64,000 nt of DNA. Source: Ophiura sarsii (lineage: Eukaryota > Echinodermata > Ophiuroidea > Amphilepidida > Ophiuridae). The stretch spans positions 13,163,855 through 13,227,854 of the forward strand of contig CM069449.1 in assembly GCA_035610835.1 (NCBI GenBank), given 5' to 3'. Of the stretch, positions 21,780 to 33,471 are shown one piece after another. How positions within the stretch are numbered: position 1 is the stretch's first letter; each line of letters starts with the position of its first letter. The notes beneath the pieces were generated by a model that was not told where the DNA came from, did not search any database, and saw nothing but the letters and a program-made list of their open reading frames with translations. The translations under genes were made by a program, and so were the position numbers.

Positions 21780-22960
21780 ATATCTAATTGACTAGAAGAC
21801 ATATTTGTACTCTGAAGCATAAGTTTGATGTGACTCTCCTTATCTTAGTTCAGAACTGTTCTTATGCGTGCTAATGTTATTATGGTTGTTATAATGTAGA
21901 GGAATATATTATACTATACAACCTAGTACCGATCAGCTCATGTCAACCGATCGCCGATCACCGATCATTTCCTCTTTGATCGGCCGATCCGATCCGATCA
22001 CCTATAAATGCGCAAGTGAACTGCAATGCCTAAATAACAGTACATTTCCCTCGTGTGTGTTGCCGTACATAGTAGTGTAAATATAACATGTAGCATTTGT
22101 GTACTAGCAAAGCAGATTATAACGAGTGAAAAACAAGTTCAAATTGTTTAAATAAAAATATAATTATTTACCTGGTCCATGTCTCTAAAGAACACCTATC
22201 AATCAGTGTCAAGTCATTGTTAACATTTTACAAACGTTGCGATTGCGAGTGGCTTGCCCAGTACGACCGACCATGTGCGATGTGTGTTGAAGCTTTGCAC
22301 ACGACACACTGGGTATTCCCACAATTCTTTCTTTGTTGCAAAAATACATCATAATTCGTAAACACAGACACCTGATAGTAAATTAATGTATTGAGATTTT
22401 CAATATTTAATTCTATCCATAAACCCAAAGTTTGAACTTAGTTTAGTGAATCTTTTAGTACATAGAAGTGAAACGTAGCCTAGCCAATGACAAGCCTTGT
22501 TTGATAACGTCTTTGGCGGGCCATGATATGGGTATTTCCCGTAATAAAAACGAAAACAAAACATTGAACGTATAGTCGCTGAATCCCGCCGATCGAACTA
22601 ATCTGAAAACAGGCTAAATTCACCTGGTTAAACTAATTAACTAGTAATGTTATGTGAAGAAATAAGATGGTGAGTTTGAGAAGAATTTTAACGGAGAAAA
22701 GACGACATGATAAGCTTTAAATTGGGTTTTCATACTAGTGATTGATCGGTTCATCAGATCGGTAGATTAAGAAATTTTGCCAATCACCTATCAGATCCTA
22801 GACTATGCCATAGTCCTTTGTATTATTTAATTTTTAAATTTTTTTTCTTCATTTGCCTGGTAAAATTACTTGAACTTGATGTTTGACATTTTAGTTACTT
22901 ACATTTGATTTTGTATAAAATCAAATCTATCCCAAATCGGGCTAGTGTTTTCTCATGCTA
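21780..22960. other. No gene recognised
   Basis: Scattered GATCGG words and the cccgtaataaaaacgaaaa word shared with 7640 show old repeat content. No coding region is supported. Confidence 0.4.
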
Positions 22961-22964
22961 TAAT

Positions 22965-23023
22965 TTATATATAAACATATATAAACATATATATATATTT
23001 ATATATAAACATATATAAACATG
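22965..23023. repeat. TATATAAACA microsatellite
   Basis: Repeats of tatataaacat and pure TA runs alternate. Confidence 0.9.
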
Positions 23024-23406
23024 TAAACTTCAATCCCGCAAGCTGCAAACTTTATAGTTTTGTTTCTTTGCATTGTTCAGTAACATAGGGGAAAGCTAGA
23101 TTAAAGCAAGATTAAAGATTTTAGACTAAAACACAAACATTTAAAAACTGGTTTGGCATGGCAATTTCAAGACACCAAACCACAAACCACAAGTAATTAA
23201 TGTTTATATTCTGTAACTGATAACAGCAGACAAAACAATCCATGTGTGGTTTTCAAGGTTTGGTATATTCTGGGGGATAAAAGGACTATGGACTTTAGAA
23301 AGAGGTCAGGGACTTTGCTTGCTATGATTTCACATTTATAAACCAGTTACTGTTTACTTGATACTTGATGGTTGTACTGGCCAACACGCCATGTGGAGTC
23401 ATCCGG

Positions 23407-24043
23407 TCAGGATATGATTTGCGCATGTAGTGTTGCTGTGTTTAGTCTTGCTTTTCTTGAGCTTGTTGTAGGTGCGTTGTTACTGATTTCACTCAAGTTT
23501 AGTTTGGCAATGTTTTCCGGTAGTGAGTTCCAGTCTGTTACGGTACGTGGTATAAAAGAGTTTTTATAGCAGTCCTTATTTGTGGATATTGTGGAGTAAG
23601 CCAGAGAGTGGGAATGTCGTGATTGTCGTTGGGCAGGCTGCAGGAGGTTGTCAATGGGCAGTGACAGATGACCGAGTCTCGTTTGATGGAATATGCTGAG
23701 GCGTCGGGTTTTCCTTCTGATGTTAAGTGGTTCAAGTTTGAGGTCCTTGACCATTTGGGTAGCACAACCACGTGTACGTGACTTGTAATCATTGGTAATG
23801 AAACGTGCCGCCCTTTTTTGAACTGATTCAAGCTTGTCAGTGTTTTTCTTTGTGTAGGGGTCCCAAACGGTTGCGGAGTACTCAAGCTTTGGTCGTACCA
23901 GGGATTTGTAAGCCACCTCCTTCGTAGATTTATTGCATGAATGTAAGTTTCTTTTAATGAATCCAAGTGTTCAGTTTGCTTTTGCTGTGATTTCCTGTAT
24001 GTGCTGGTTCCAGTTTAGTTTGTTGTTAATGCATACTCCCAAG
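23407..24043 (-). pseudogene. CR1-like C-terminal domain
   Basis: The frame continues from the reverse transcriptase across the insertion at 24046-25013, with LGVCINNKLNWNQHI right after the junction. A TGA at 23971-23973 interrupts it just before TLGFIKRNL. Arg is usual here, so CGA to TGA by CpG decay is likely. Beyond this the frame is open for over 180 codons: VAYKSLVRPKLEYSATVWDP, then KLESVQKRAARFI, and a final WNSLP element. These are standard post-RT features of CR1/Jockey-like proteins. The stop lies at 23407-23409. Confidence 0.85.
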
Positions 24044-24045
24044 TA

Positions 24046-25013
24046 GGGGAGATGGGGGTTAGTAGGAACTTGGGGTAAGTAGAAACATTGCAATTTTCTC
24101 CGAGAGCTTTCATTGAATTAATAAAATACTCCCGCTGGGGATGGGCCCTAGCAACAGCTACCCACCACATTCCATGCAACACTGAATCTACCCGGTTGTG
24201 GAAATGAGAACGATATGTTTGATTTCTCACCCTCTGACTAATTTTTTATTTTTTTAGAAATTTTGTATTATCTTAGAAATGATAAAAAATCAAGTTGACT
24301 ATTTTGGGGGGTAAATTAGGCTCTAGTCCTAAGCTACAAAATGGGGGCAAAAAACTGTGCTATCGTTGACCCCTTTTGTACAGTGAGCTTACAAGTGTCA
24401 CATGGTATGCCGGGGTTAGTTGGAACATTTGGTGAGGGGTTAGTTGGAACATGTTTTTACATGTATTTTTTCCATAGGTAACAAAAAAAATATTTTTGGC
24501 CTAAAACTTACTTGTATAAAGTTGTCTTAATATATGGTTAGCCTAGTGTATATAAGGTTTCTGATTAAAAGTAATATTAAATGCTCCAAAACTAAATCTG
24601 AACACTGCACAAATATTTTTGGTATTTCCCCTCTATTTTGGCATGTTCTGTTTATGGGTCAGAGCGCTTGGAAATCCTGTTGTGACTAAAACTCATATTA
24701 AAGACATTGTTTCTTTAACATTCAGTAATAAAGTTAGGAAGTGCCTATTTACCACCGAATTTAGCATTTTTCCAACTTACCCCATACTATGTTCCAACTT
24801 ACCCCAGAGGTGGGGTAAGTTGGAACACGTGACATGGTCATGTTTTATGTGGATTATCTAAGTAACGACAAATAAATTTAGTAATTTTATGGGCTACATT
24901 TGTAGCCAACATATGTACCTATAAACTGGTATAGTTGCTGTTTGTTGAATAAAACTTGTTTGTAAACTACAGCTGTTTTTGTAAAAAACGTTCCTACTAA
25001 CCCCCGTCTCCCC
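24046..25013. mobile_element. Mariner-like MITE inserted in the CR1 reverse transcriptase frame
   Basis: The ends are GGGGAGATGGGGGTTAGT and ACTAACCCCCGTCTCCCC, with TA at 24044-24045 and 25014-25015. Removing the insert and one TA joins the interrupted frame exactly (His-Pro-Tyr-Leu-Gly). The interior repeats ggggttagttggaac and its complement. There is no transposase frame. A terminal fragment of the same family is at 7585-7845. Confidence 0.92.
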
Positions 25014-25015
25014 TA

Positions 25016-25762
25016 AGGATGGTTTTTGGTTTCAGCTAGCTCGTTACCTCCTAGTGTGTATTTGTGGGGTTTGGTAGTCCTGGCATGTGTCAATTTCATG
25101 ATGAAGCATTTTGATGTGTTGAACTTCATCAGCCAGGTCTGTTCCCATTTCTCCAGTGTGTTTAAATCTTCTTGAAGGATGTGTGCGTCATAATCGTTGT
25201 GTATTTCTCTGTAAATGACACAGTCATCTGCAAATAATCTCACTGAGGATTGAATACGGTCAGGGAGGTTATTAATATAAGCAAGGAATAATAGCGGTCC
25301 TAGCACCGTACCCTGGGGTACCCCAGAGATGACATTACACCAGGGGGATTTTTCGCCACTGACAAGGACCCTCTGTGTACGGTGTTTTAGAAAAGCACTA
25401 ATCCAGGCGTGAATTTGGTTTTGGACACCATAGCGTTTGAGTTTTGAGAGGAGGCGATTGTGCGGTACAACATCAAAGGCTTTAGAGAAATCCATTATTG
25501 CCATGTCAACTTGGGATTTACTGTCGAGAGACTTTGCCAGGTCTTGGGCAGTGAGGATGAGCTGGGTTTCGCAAGAGTGCCCGCGACGAAAACCATGCTG
25601 TTTTTCAGTAAGGATATTGTGTTTACTGAAATGTTTTATGACGTTTGAATGGATGATATGCTCAAGGGTTTTGCAACAGATTGATGCGAGAGAGACTGGG
25701 CGATAATTTGAGGCTTGAGTCCTGTCCCCTTTTTTGAATAGAGGTGTGATGTTTGCTTGTAG
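25016..25762 (-). pseudogene. CR1-like reverse transcriptase core
   Basis: The frame carries all main reverse transcriptase blocks: ITPLFKKGDRTQASNYRPVSL (the block before the fingers), HGFRRGHSC, MDFSKAFDVVPH with the catalytic Asp of motif A, SGVPQGTVLGPLLF (motif B), LFADDCVIY with the two catalytic Asp of motif C, and EKWEQTWLMKFNTSKC. The core itself has no stop. It is bordered on both sides by DNA transposon insertions, and its N-terminal part lies beyond the one at 25763-26701. The catalytic residues are intact but the element as a whole cannot be expressed. Confidence 0.92.
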
Positions 25763-26701
25763 TAGGAGTGGGCTATAGAGGGTCATTTTTAGGTCATAGT
25801 TTCAGATCACCCTTGCTACATGATTTTGGAAGAAAAAAAACAGTCTTTTGATCATAACTCAGTCATTTTTGGTCTACTTTATTTGATTTTGGTGGCAATA
25901 CCCATGTTTAAGGGGAAAATATGTCATTCTATGCTGGTTTCGTCTCATATAATCCCTTCGTTTTCTTGTAATAGCTGATTTTGGTCAAATTTGGACTGTG
26001 AGGGCGCTTTGCAAAAAAGTAGCTATCGCATTAATGAAAATGAATTTGAATACATGAAATATGTTAAGAGTGTGTCAAGAAACATTGTCTGAAGATGTGA
26101 GCATGTTACCTCATTTCATTTTACCGTGGCATCCCTTTTAAAATCACAAGAACGCGTTAAAAGCACTTCCATTGGATAGTACAGGGGTCAACGAACTTTC
26201 ATTAGTGTGCGTTTCAATGGAGACAATTCAAAGATGTTCAAAATGGTGTAACTTCAAAACAACAAATGGTATTTTACTAAGAGATTCAGGAAATGCCTAA
26301 AATGTAACTCCTATCATATTTCAACATTAGAATTTGAGATGCTTCGATGCGAAAGGTATTTACTTAAACAGCGCCCCCACAAGGCTATTTTCACTAAAAA
26401 TGCCATTTTCAGGAAAACGAAACATCGTCATGCGATAAAAGTTGCATAAGATTGTTCCATGTCCCCACAAACATGGGTATTGCCACCAAAATCAAATTGA
26501 TTGGACCAAAAATGATTGATTTATGATCAAAATACTGTTTTTCCAAAATGGCCGACTTTTTGTGGTTTTTTGGCCGGGGCACCCTGGATTCTGCATTTTT
26601 TTCCATTTTTTTGTTGAAAATGTTGTCGGTACGTATAAAGTCATCAAAAAATCATGTAGCAAGCATGATCTGAAACTATGACCGTCTATAGCCCACTCCT
26701 A
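25763..26701. mobile_element. TIR element with 7-bp target duplication, copy 1, inserted in the CR1 copy
   Basis: The ends are TAGGAGTGGGCTATAGA and the complementary CTATAGCCCACTCCTA. CTTGTAG is duplicated at 25756-25762 and 26702-26708. Removal of the insert with one duplicate restores the retrotransposon frame (Trp-Leu-Gln-Ala-Asn). Long subterminal inverted arms carry tttggtggcaatacccatgt and relatives. There is no transposase. Copy 2 is at 49540-50575, also with a 7-bp duplication. Confidence 0.93.
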
Positions 26702-26708
26702 CTTGTAG

Positions 26709-26984
26709 CCATGAGTCAGGTAGCTCACCAGTGTCCAGCGAGAGCTGGAAAAGTTTGGTTAAAGCTGGCGCAATTTCCTCAGCTGCCAATTTCAGGATTT
26801 TGGCAGGGACATCATCTGGGCAGGTGGCCTTATGGGAGTCAAGATTTTGTAAGAGTTTCAGGACACCGGCCTCATATATGATAATGTCTTGCATGGGAGA
26901 GATTAATGACTCGGGTTCTGAGGGCAGTTGAGAATTTCCATGCGTAAAAACGGAGCTGAATTGTTCATTCAGAATGCTGGCTTT
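26709..26984 (-). pseudogene. CR1-like linker between endonuclease and reverse transcriptase
   Basis: After a frame break near 26981 the reading continues as ASILNEQFSSVF, then an N-terminal RT-associated segment with LDSHKATCPDDVPAKILK, which matches the LxxxKAxGPDxIP block before the reverse transcriptase, and ends at DTGELPDSWLQ. The next residues follow on the far side of the 939-bp insertion. Confidence 0.85.
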
Positions 26985-28552
26985 ATAGCGTTATTGTCAG
27001 AGTGTAGTCTTCCATCTTTTTTTAATGCTGGAATACCAATCGCGTCAACCTTGAGACTTTTGATATAAGAGTAGAATTTCTTCAAGGATTCCGAGCACAC
27101 AGATTTAATATGTTTTCTGTATACTTTTCTAGTCTCTCTAGTAGTGTCTTTTCTGATAGAATTGAATTTTTCATAGCTTTCGCTAGAGTTGATACGTCTA
27201 TGAGAATTGAAAGCCCGTTGTTTACGCTTGTGTAGGCATTTGACTTTTTTATTTAGCCATGGGCATTTATTACGCTTAGTGATCATTTTAGAGGGAATGA
27301 ACTTATCCATGGCCGTTTCAATGGCATTTTTGAATTCATTGAACATGGTATTTGCAGTGGTCTGTGGGGTAATATCATTAACAAATTTTGTAGACCACTT
27401 TTTTAGATCCTCTTTGAGACCAGTAATGTCAGCTTTGTCGTATCTGTATACTTTGTGCGGTTTTATTTTGGTATACCTGGGTCTAGTATTCACAACTACC
27501 ACTGGGATGCCATCATGGTCACTTACACCTGGGACAGTACTGATCCTTTCCACAAGGGTGGGATTAGTTGTAAGGAAAAGGTCCAGTGTATTATTTATCC
27601 TGGTCGGTTCGCTCACGATTTGTTCTAGGCCAAAATCGTTGACAATATCCAGCATTTGCCGGGAGAGGTTAGCATATGCACCTCCAGGGTTGACTGTTAG
27701 CAGATCCCAGTTAATATCAGGAAAATTAAAATCGCCCGCTAGACATATATGACCATTATTGGATGCGCGCTTGATCTTATTGAGGGATTCGCGCAGAGCG
27801 TTCATATATTCGATCGTGTTGCCAAATTGTTGTGATCTGTAAAAGGCGCCAATGGTTAGGTCTTTGACTCCTTTAACTTTCAATGTGACCCAAACAGCTT
27901 CACATTCTGAGTCAAGGTCCGACCTGTGTGTGGTAATGAGGTCATTACGCACCGCAATACACACGCCCCCTTTAGCTCTGCCATTTTCCCTATCCTTACG
28001 GATGACTGAATAGCTTTGAGGGAAAAGTTCGCTGCTATTGACTGAGCTGTTGAGGTGCGTTTCAGTCCCAATTATTATGTCAGGACTGTAGTTTTCTATG
28101 CATATGGCTAAGTCTGCAACTTTACTCCGGATGCCGCCAAAATTGACGACCATGCATTTTTGGGTCTGGCGCCATTTTGGATGTGGTTGTTTCATTTTAG
28201 GTTTAGGAATTGCTTTGTCACTACAATTTCTAGTACTATTGATACTAGATCTCGATGATCTAGAGTGGTCTCTGGACACTGAACTGGAATTAATTTTATG
28301 GGGGGATGAAGTGGCCAGTGGGAGACCAAGACCGGGACCAAATGGGTCATCGCTGCATACCGATAATTGTGAGAAACTGTTTGTTAATTCAAGCAAGGTA
28401 CTAGAAAATAGAGAATTTGAATAGTTGGGCATACCGCACTTAACACATAGCCATGAAACTTTGTTGTCTTGCAGAGCTTCATAGCTCTCTGTGGTCATAC
28501 CCATGCAATCAACGTGGTACCATGAATCACAATTGTCGCAACAAGTAGACCC
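26982..28552 (-). pseudogene. CR1-like PHD finger (second half) and AP-type endonuclease
   Basis: The frame starts inside the PHD finger: CDNCDSWYHVDCMGM and WLCVKC supply the last Cys/His ligands of a C4HC3 zinc finger. A variable Ser-rich linker follows. The endonuclease/exonuclease/phosphatase domain then shows VNFGGIRSK at the start, IIIGTETHL with the metal-binding Glu, LAGDFNFPDINWD with the GDFN motif, and VSDHDGIPV with the SDH motif near the end (about 28160-27460). After it comes a basic region with CPWLNKKVKCLHKRKQRAF. The Asp, Glu and His of the active site are present. The frame is lost by a single-base change in length near 26981. Confidence 0.92.
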
Positions 28553-28884
28553 CATTTTGCTGCTTTTTCGCAAATGGCGCATGGGTATTTAGGTTTGTAC
28601 GTGCGCGGGCCAGGGTTAGGGTGGAGGTCCCCTGCTTGCATGAGCATGATGGTGGTAAGGTAATGCATGGTATGATTTTGGTTACCAAGCTCCCGATTTG
28701 GGGCAATACCATCATAAAAGGTGGTAGCTTTATGGCCAGCTATTATAATGGAGTTGGCTGGTGTTTGTTTGTATTCAAAATCAATATGTAGCAAAAAGTA
28801 AGCTCTGGGCACAATGGGATGGAAGACATCCAATTTGTTTGTACATAAAAGAGATTTTAATGTCAACATTGTTGATCCTATCAT
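28553..28884 (-). pseudogene. CR1-like N-terminus with 2A-like motif and first half of the PHD finger
   Basis: The frame begins upstream with hydrophobic segments and carries MLMQAGDLHPNPGP; the last nine residues (28606-28632) resemble the 2A ribosome-skipping consensus D(V/I)ExNPGP, with His in the Glu position. CAICEKAAKW then gives the first two zinc ligands. The finger continues in another frame from about 28552, so a small indel broke it. 2A-like motifs at this place are known in APE-type non-LTR elements. Confidence 0.85.
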
Positions 28885-29044
28885 TGGATAGCAGTGTTGA
28901 CCTGCTAAGGAGGAACACGATATTGAGGATCAAATATACGAACATGGTGATCTATCTTATATTAAACATAGACAATAATGAATATAATGCAGTGACTCAT
29001 TATGGCTATAATATGACATAAATCAAACAGTATGATTGGCCTAA

Positions 29045-29150
29045 TAACTATGAGTATGTGATGTGCTGCTTTGCGTGTGGTTAAGCAGACTCAATCATAA
29101 GTATGTTGTGCTGCTTTGCGTATGATAAGCAGACTTAATTGATAAGTATG
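29045..29150. repeat. Two tandem units of about 47 bp
   Basis: The words tgtgctgctttgcgtgtggt and tgtgctgctttgcgtatgat are both followed by taagcagactcaat- or taagcagacttaat-like text and ataagtatg. The position, just upstream of the CR1-like frame, could make this part of its 5' UTR. Confidence 0.65.
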
Positions 29151-29159
29151 AGTTCATGC

Positions 29160-30000
29160 AATATTTATAGTTAATGCAGATAAAAGATGCTGTAACTAAT
29201 GTAAACAATACATACATACGATACACTGGCAGTCACTGGATCAGTTGGTCGTGATGCAATATAACAGGAGATGTATGGTACGTATCATGAACGAAGAATA
29301 CGAAAGTGTCGGCTGTCCAAAGATGGATGGAGACAAACCTCACTGCAACCCGCCGTTAGACGCTCACAACATTTGAAGGATTACTCCATGATGATGATGA
29401 TGTCGGACAGTACAATGTCACATGAATATAAGACCGGGAAAATTTTAAAGATGGCTGCTACCGGTGTGGCCAATTTTGAGGCAGGATATCTCGATGTGTA
29501 GTTGGTCGATTTGCTCACAAAACAGTTATATCAAGACTAACAAGTTAGTGGTGTGATATATGAAGCAGATTCGGGAAGAAAATCGTGATAAGATGGTAAA
29601 TATCGGCCTGAAAAATTCTCCGATGAGGAGCAAAAGTCAAACGCGTCCGATCACCCCGAGCATGCGCAAATCATCCTTTGTTTGCTGTCAATCAAATCCC
29701 TAAGGAGTGATTATCTTGCTATGATTGGCCCTACATGTAGGTATTGGTCCAAATTCCTGGTATCTCATAATATAGCTTCATGTATAGCTGAGAATAAGAC
29801 ACGCCTCCTGCCTGGTAAAATTTAGGCCAATTTCTGGCCTAAACTCCCATTGAAGACAATGGTAACTCAAGAAAGGTCAATCCAAAGTCAGTAGTCCACT
29901 TGCAGACCTGAGGAACCAGATATTAATTTGGATCCACTTGAGGTTGTAGATGTTGAAACGGATACAAGTTTCGTTAAGTGGACTATGGAGTTGTCTAATC
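29160..30000. other. No gene recognised
   Basis: Small frames only. A short ATG trinucleotide run (atgatgatgatgatg) lies near 29388-29402. Confidence 0.4.
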
Positions 30001-30404
30001 CATGCCCGTCGGAAGTAATTTGAAAGTAGTACGGCACTAGCGGGGGTTTGGGGGTGCAACCCCCAATGGGGTTCGAAGGGGCTAGCGCTTTTTGGAAAAT
30101 GAAATAACAAATTTCATGGTAAAGTTAATAGCACTTATAATAAATTATATGGAATAATGATCAACTGTTAAACATTGTGTCCAGTGCAGTAAAGTCATAT
30201 ATTACAGTCTATGATATTAATAGTACAGTGTACTATAGGTACGTGCTATGCCTTTTTATGTTCTCTCGAATATTTTTAATTTTTTGAAGTTTTTTTTTGA
30301 AATTAAAAAAATAATAATAATAAATTAAAAAAATTAAAAAAAATCCTCCCCGGAAAAGTGGTACGGCAGCTGCCGTACCTGCCGTAGCGGTTCCGACGGG
30401 CCTG
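30001..30404. mobile_element. hAT-like MITE with 8-bp target duplication
   Basis: The ends are CATGCCCGTCGGAA and TTCCGACGGGCCTG. GTCTAATC is duplicated at 29993-30000 and 30405-30412. A subterminal TACGGCA block occurs near both ends. The 8-bp duplication and CA(G/T)G-type termini fit hAT. Confidence 0.9.
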
Positions 30405-31624
30405 GTCTAATCAGATCCAGATCAGACTTATATCGGGCCGATCGGGAAACTCCCGATCTGATCGGTTAGACACTAATACAACCTGACCTATATGTATATA
30501 ACTACAAATTGAAACACTAATCAGAGAATCGAACGCTGAGCCATTAATAAATAAACGAGCGTGAGCGAACTTCGAAAAATAAAACAGAGAATCAGCTGTG
30601 CTGTGAAAGACTCTGATAGGAAAAACGTAAACAACGCGTTTTGGATGGGTTGAAACGAATGCGAAATTTAAGCGAAATCGATCGAGGCAATACTGTATGA
30701 GATACAATTATAAGTGAAACACTATGAGTCATGATTAAATATAATTAGTAAATATACAAGCTACACAATGAGTGGCGATACTATAATATGAATGTTGTGG
30801 TGTTATACCAGTGCAACTTTATGGACTTAATCAGATTTTAAAATGAAAATTAACCAAAGTACATTCGTATAACAGGATATTGAACCATTTGAATATAGAC
30901 AATGCAAATATCCCACTGGTACCTGTATTTATGGAAACACCCACGTGTATTAGACCACTAGACACTCATATCCAGAACTTTTGCTTTTTAACACACCATA
31001 GTCCAAGATGGCCGCCAAAAATGGTAAAATTCCATATATTGGCATATAAACCAACATGTATGATTATAGTGTAGTTTTAACAATTGGATGTATGTGTTAG
31101 ACCACTAAAAACTCATATCTAGTATTTTTGATTTGTTAACATACTTTAAAACCAAAATGGCGCCAAATGAATGGCCAAAAATCCATGAAATAGCATAGTA
31201 TCAACCGAAAGGTATCATACAAATATAATTTTAATGATTGGACATGTGTTACACCACTAGTAACTCCTTTCCAGTATTCTTGCTCTTTTAACACAGTTCA
31301 AAATCCAAAAAGGCTGCCAAAATGGTTCAAATTCCATAAAATGGGATAATATTAACCTAAATGTATGATAAAAATATAATTTTGTATGAATGTATGAGAC
31401 CACTCATATCTAGTATTTTTGCTTTGTTTACATACTTAAAAATCCAAAGTGGCCCCCAAAATGGGTCCCAAAATGACTGAACAAATTGTTGAAATTCCAT
31501 AAAATGGTATAATATCAACTAATTGTATGATGAAAGTATCGTTTTAACATTGGGATGTATGCATTAGAACACTAGTAACTTATATCCAGTATATTTGCAT
31601 TGTAATAACATACTTTAAATCCTA

Positions 31625-31895
31625 CAATCAAGGACAAAAAGGTTGGCACACTTTGTCCTAATTACGGAAAAAACCCGCCCCTCTCCCCGGAGGCAATGTT
31701 GATCCGAGTCATATTATCAGAAGCCTTGGCAGTTCCCCCAACATTGATTGATGGGGGTGGGGAAGGATATAAGAAAGGGGGAGACTTTAGCTTTCTATTA
31801 AACAGTGCTATGTCCCAAGTGTGATCTCAATTGCGAGCACAGGGATAGTTGTAATGAGTTGTGTCAAGTGTGCCAACTATTATTTTCCTTGATTG
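31625..31895 (+). repeat. Left direct unit of the composite element
   Basis: Itself bounded by short inverted ends (CAATCAAGG and CCTTGATTG). It matches 34095-34366 with only a handful of differences by eye. Confidence 0.9.
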
Positions 31896-32216
31896 TCTGA
31901 GCGAAATCCTAAATTCACCATCTGGGATTGTTTTTTTGGCTATAACTTTAGAACCAAATGTCCAAGGCTAATGAGGTTTTGCACGATTATTGTAGGGTAC
32001 CATTGTCAACATTCCCTAAAAGTTACAAGCATCAATTACGTCATTTAGGGATTGGTCACTGGTCAGTCAATACTTAGGCAACATATACGTCAAAACATGT
32101 TATTTTTACAATTTATTTTCATGGATGCGAAACAAAATGTTGAAGAACAGTTACAGTTCGTATGTACTAATTGATTTCTAATCAACATTTGATAAACGGC
32201 ATATAAAGTCAGACAA

Positions 32217-32682
32217 AAGTGTATTAGGGACTGGACATTAATTACTTACGCTGTCTCTGTATATTAAATGTGTGCGACTATACATGTAGGTCTATAATAG
32301 GCCTTGCAATTGTTATAGTTCATGCAAACATTACTATCTTCAGAAGATAGCAATTAATGACACAATGCCATGTTATGTTCGTAGCATTAAAATATATAAT
32401 TATGGAAAATAATAATAATAACATTTATTTACAAAATAAATAAAGCCACATAAACAGAATGGCTAATACAAACAAAGATAGAAGAACGAAAAGTCACTTT
32501 GTGTATTAGGGACTGGTCATTATTCACTATCGCTGTCTCTGTATGTTAATTGTGTGCGACTATAGGTGTATAATAGGCCTTGCCATTGTTATAGTTCATG
32601 CAAACATTACTATCTTCAGAAGATAGCAATTAATGACGCAATGACATGTTATGTTCTTAGCATTAAAATATGAAATTATGGA
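32217..32682. repeat. Direct duplication of about 185 bp (32217-32405 and 32502-32682)
   Basis: Both copies hold gtattagggactgg, cgctgtctctgta, tataataggccttgc, and catgcaaacattactatctt followed by cagaagatagcaattaatga. They lie in the core of the composite element. Confidence 0.85.
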
Positions 32683-32823
32683 CTGAAAATAAATAAAGTC
32701 ACATATCAAATAATGCGCCATGAAGACAAAACTCTAAGATAATGTGCCGATTATTTAACAAATGGAATTTATGATCGTTTAGAAATAAGCTTAGAAGCAC
32801 ACACAAGAAGAAGAAAAATAGAA

Positions 32824-32894
32824 GCTTGGGCAAGGATTCGAACCTGGGGCAGCGGCGTGGAAGTCTGATATGTTAACCACTACACCAACCGGGC
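32824..32894 (-). tRNA. tRNA-like sequence (probable pseudogene), left of an inverted pair
   Basis: On the minus strand, GGTTGGTGTAGTGGTTAAC gives an A-box and GGTTCGAATCC a B-box at the usual distance. The acceptor and anticodon stems have several mismatches, so a working tRNA is unlikely. It is mirrored at 33401-33471. Confidence 0.5.
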
Positions 32895-33400
32895 GTGTGT
32901 GCATGTTGTAATTGAATTATACGCTATCAATACACGTGCATTGTTATTGCAGCGGTGAATCATTGCAACGGTACACCATAAATGCTCATCAAATTTCTCA
33001 TTATTATGAAATGCAAAACTTTTTTTTCTCAATGGATTAGTGTTTAGTGGACAATGTGAAACTAATAGGCTATCTTTTAGAAGAAATGAGTAGCATCTTC
33101 GGTATGTTTTAACGGTTCACCCTGATGAAATAAAACATATATATGACTTTAGATTTATTTTATTTCAGCAATGGTACACCGTTCAAAGGTGGGTATGCGG
33201 TGATTTATCTTTGCTTAAAAAGGGTCTATACGAACAGTATTTGTCCTCTAATCCCTTATTCATTTTAAAAATCAGTTCTGTATTTCGTAACAATGACACA
33301 TTTAATGATTTGTTATGGTGTACCGTTGATATTGATTTACCATTGCGATGACAATACATGAGCATTGATAGCGTATAATTCAGTTTTAACATGCACACAT

Positions 33401-33471
33401 GCCCGGTTGGTGTAGTGGTTAACATATTAGACTTGCACGCCGCTGACCCGGGTTTGAATCCTTGTCTAAGT
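33401..33471 (+). tRNA. tRNA-like sequence (probable pseudogene), right of an inverted pair
   Basis: GGTTGGTGTAGTGGTTAAC (A-box) and GGGTTTGAATCC (B-box) are present, close to the minus-strand copy at 32824-32894 but with a different anticodon region. Flanking words (gcgtataattca, tgcacacatgc) are inverted in the same way, so both copies belong to one palindrome of about 700 bp. Confidence 0.5.

Larger units (their letters stand above)
23357..28900 (-). mobile_element. CR1-like non-LTR retrotransposon, full domain set but decayed
   Basis: On the minus strand, the order is a 2A-like motif, a PHD finger, an AP-type endonuclease, a reverse transcriptase and a C-terminal domain, followed by a short tail with repeats of atcaagt at about 23357-23371. 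This architecture is that of CR1-group elements. Disablements: a frame break near 28552, another near 26981, a TGA at 23971-23973, and two DNA transposon insertions (24046-25013 and 25763-26701). Without the insertions the element is about 3.6 kb. The 5' end is not defined and may extend past 28900. Confidence 0.88.

Noticed and set aside
25437..25706. Plus-strand open frames across the reverse transcriptase region
   Set aside because: They are antisense to the conserved reverse transcriptase frame and have no domain of their own.
27207..27752. 181-codon plus-strand open frame
   Set aside because: It is the reverse complement of the endonuclease frame, which has all expected motifs. The hydrophobic look is a by-product of the complement.
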